Assembly: GCA_964344495.1 (NCBI GenBank)
Contig: CAYFNI010000102.1
Coordinates: 1 to 7,565 of the forward strand
Direction: 5' to 3'
Source of the DNA: UBA6136 sp964344495
GTDB taxonomy: Bacteria > Pseudomonadota > Gammaproteobacteria > Methylococcales > Methylococcaceae
Length of the DNA: 7,565 bases
Shown here: piece after piece, positions 6,599-7,565 of the stretch
Numbering within the stretch: position 1 is the stretch's first letter
Layout of the letters: every line of letters begins with the position of its first letter
Program-made: the position numbers and the translations under genes
Notes under the pieces: generated by a model
The model's database searches: none
Seen by the model: only the letters and a program-made list of their open reading frames with translations
Told to the model about the DNA's origin: nothing

Positions 6599-6629
6599 GG
6601 ACCGGCCGCCACACATTCGGGTGATATCA

Positions 6630-6926
6630 GTGAAAAATGAAGCCGCCGGTCGAGTTCAGGAAACGCCGATTCAGTGCACGGTGGCGTATCGCTGCATCGC
6701 GGAGGCGGAGACCGTCGAAGGGGAAGGCATCAGCCTGACCGGCAGCGGTATCTGCTTTCGGGGCCCCACGCCGTTGCCGGTCGGGCAGGCGGCCGAGGTG
6801 CGCATCGGTGCGGTCAGGGGGCTGTCCCCGCCCCTCGTGGCCTTCATCGAATTGACCGTCTGCGAGCGTGACGCCGCCGGCGATTTCCGCATGGCGGGTA
6901 CCATCAAGGGCATTCGCAGCGAATAG
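6630..6926 (+). CDS. Small PilZ-like protein lacking the c-di-GMP motif
   Basis: The predicted product is a soluble 98-residue protein with no signal peptide or membrane segment. The segment GISLTGSGICF (33-43), followed by PLPVGQAAEVRIG (48-60) and the beta-rich PPLVAFIELTVCERD (67-81), resembles the PilZ beta-barrel pattern, in which D/NxSxxG precedes a hydrophobic strand and a 'plpvGq' turn. The RxxxR that binds c-di-GMP is missing and the D/N of the second motif is Gly33, so it is probably a non-binding PilZ variant if it is PilZ at all. I chose the GTG at 6630: GGTGAT (6620-6625), complementary to the 16S rRNA 3' end, lies 4 bases upstream, and the stretch before it contains the rare codons ATA and TCA. 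Alternatives are GTG 6621, ATG 6597 (109 residues) and TTG 6564. The gene is 35 bases upstream of the QueD-family gene and probably cotranscribed with it. Confidence 0.65.
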   Translation: MKNEAAGRVQETPIQCTVAYRCIAEAETVEGEGISLTGSGICFRGPTPLPVGQAAEVRIGAVRGLSPPLVAFIELTVCERDAAGDFRMAGTIKGIRSE

Positions 6927-6961
6927 TTCGGTCCCAGCCGGGACACCAGTCATCGAACAGC

Positions 6962-7366
6962 ATGTTTACCATTACCAAAGACGTTTATTTTTGCTACGGA
7001 CACCGCCTCATGGGGCATCAGGGCAAGTGCCGGCATTTGCACGGACACAGCGTGAAAGCGTCCATTACCGTGACGGCCGCGGCGCTCAATGACCAGGGCA
7101 TGGTGTGCGATTTTGCCGACATCAGTGCCGTCGCCCACGACTACATTGATGCCGAGCTGGATCACAATCTGCTGCTGCATCGGGAGGATCCCCTGGTGCC
7201 GGCCCTGGAGCGGGGCGGCGAACGCTTCCTGCTGCTGGATGAGCATCCGACCGCCGAGTATCTGGCCCAGTTGATCTATCGCCGGGTCAAGGCGCAAGGG
7301 CTTAATGTCCAGAGCGTGACGCTGTGGGAGACGACCAGCGCCTGTGCGACCTACAGCGAGCCCTGA
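6962..7366 (+). CDS. queD: 6-carboxy-5,6,7,8-tetrahydropterin synthase (QueD/PTPS family)
   Basis: QueD converts 7,8-dihydroneopterin triphosphate to 6-carboxytetrahydropterin, an early step toward preQ0 and queuosine in tRNA. The 134 residues fit this small family, which forms a T-fold oligomer. The zinc ligands are His14 (YGHRL), His27 and His29 (LHGH). Cys23 in KCRHLHGH is the catalytic cysteine position and argues against the PTPS-III folate-bypass type, which carries Glu there. VCDFADI (48-54), LDHNLLL (65-71, with catalytic His67 next to Asp66), PTAEYLA (96-102) and WETTSACATY (122-131, pterin-anchoring Glu123) follow the family order. The start gives a normal N-terminus, but its ribosome binding site is weak, which suits expression from an upstream gene. 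It follows the PilZ-like gene by 35 bases and precedes the DUF1249 gene by 11. No other queuosine genes are in view. A eukaryote-like 6-pyruvoyl-tetrahydropterin synthase activity is possible but less likely. Confidence 0.9.
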   Translation: MFTITKDVYFCYGHRLMGHQGKCRHLHGHSVKASITVTAAALNDQGMVCDFADISAVAHDYIDAELDHNLLLHREDPLVPALERGGERFLLLDEHPTAEYLAQLIYRRVKAQGLNVQSVTLWETTSACATYSEP

Positions 7367-7377
7367 CGGCGGCGTCG

Positions 7378-7565
7378 ATGGGGGTTTTCGTTCCGGCTGA
7401 AAAACCACTCTGGCTGCACAGGCTGTGCGAGGCCAATTTCGTGCGCCTGAACCGTCTGGTGCCGGATCTGGATACGGTCGGCGAGATCCGGGTGGCCCAT
7501 GTCGCTGGCAAGCCCGCCCTGTACCTGCGTGTGCTGGAGCGTTCGCCGTTCACCCTGATGCTGGA
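7378..7565 (+). CDS. DUF1249 (YqiB-like) protein, N-terminal part
   Basis: The reading frame is open from the ATG at 7378 to the window edge, giving 62 complete codons; the gene is cut off. The N-terminal motif RLCEANFVRLNRLVP (residues 15-29) closely matches the RLCEMNFSQLRRLLP of E. coli YqiB. The following alternating pattern, VAHVAGKPALYLRVLERSPFTLML, fits that family's strand-rich continuation. The function of DUF1249 proteins is not established. The usual length is around 140 residues, so over half is missing here. It starts 11 bases after the queD stop with no strong ribosome binding site, consistent with translational coupling in the same operon. Confidence 0.75.
   Translation, partial: MGVFVPAEKPLWLHRLCEANFVRLNRLVPDLDTVGEIRVAHVAGKPALYLRVLERSPFTLML

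Noticed and set aside
6930..6947. Small hairpin GTCCC-AGCC-GGGAC between the PilZ-like gene and queD
   Set aside because: It has five base pairs without a T-tract; it is neither a convincing terminator nor a preQ1 riboswitch.
7302..7553. Minus-strand open frame across the queD end and DUF1249 start
   Set aside because: The frame is Arg/Ser-rich, without domains, and opposite two recognisable coding sequences.

Overview
The window reads as a chromosomal stretch of a high-GC Gram-negative bacterium, most likely a betaproteobacterium and possibly of the Chromobacteriaceae/Neisseriales type. I judge this from the GC-rich codon use and from the look of the proteins: a TrpS of the 'TTTGTPHLGN' kind that I associate with Neisseria-like bacteria, a RubB/AlkT-like flavoprotein, and a YqiB-like DUF1249 protein. 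The taxonomic call is inference. Nothing points to a mobile element, prophage, CRISPR array, tRNA or rRNA.

Layout from left to right. Positions 41-77 hold a strong intrinsic terminator for htpG, which lies on the minus strand (88-1998) and encodes the Hsp90 chaperone. htpG has a clear sigma-32 (RpoH) promoter at 2058-2086 and a GGAGG ribosome binding site. A gene-poor divergent region of about 615 bases (1999-2613) separates it from a plus-strand thiamine-diphosphate 2-keto-acid decarboxylase of the pyruvate/indolepyruvate decarboxylase family (2614-4302). This region contains the heat-shock promoter, an 18-base near-palindrome, and a sigma-70-like promoter whose -35 box sits between the arms of a perfect 8-base inverted repeat. 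The decarboxylase converges on a minus-strand pair, trpS (5418-6431) followed 28 bases later by a rubredoxin-reductase-like NAD(P)H/FAD oxidoreductase (4370-5389). To the right of trpS, a plus-strand cluster diverges: a small degenerate PilZ-like protein (6630-6926), a QueD/PTPS-family enzyme (6962-7366), and the start of a DUF1249 gene that runs off the window (7378 onward).

Functionally this is mostly housekeeping: heat-shock folding, tryptophan charging and 7-deazaguanine (queuosine) precursor synthesis. Two redox/carbon enzymes have substrates or partners that cannot be fixed from sequence alone. I see no convincing new multi-gene system. The points most worth a second look are the regulatory architecture between htpG and the decarboxylase, the altered active-site loop of the decarboxylase, the short C-terminus of the flavoprotein, and the PilZ-like protein that lacks the c-di-GMP binding motif.
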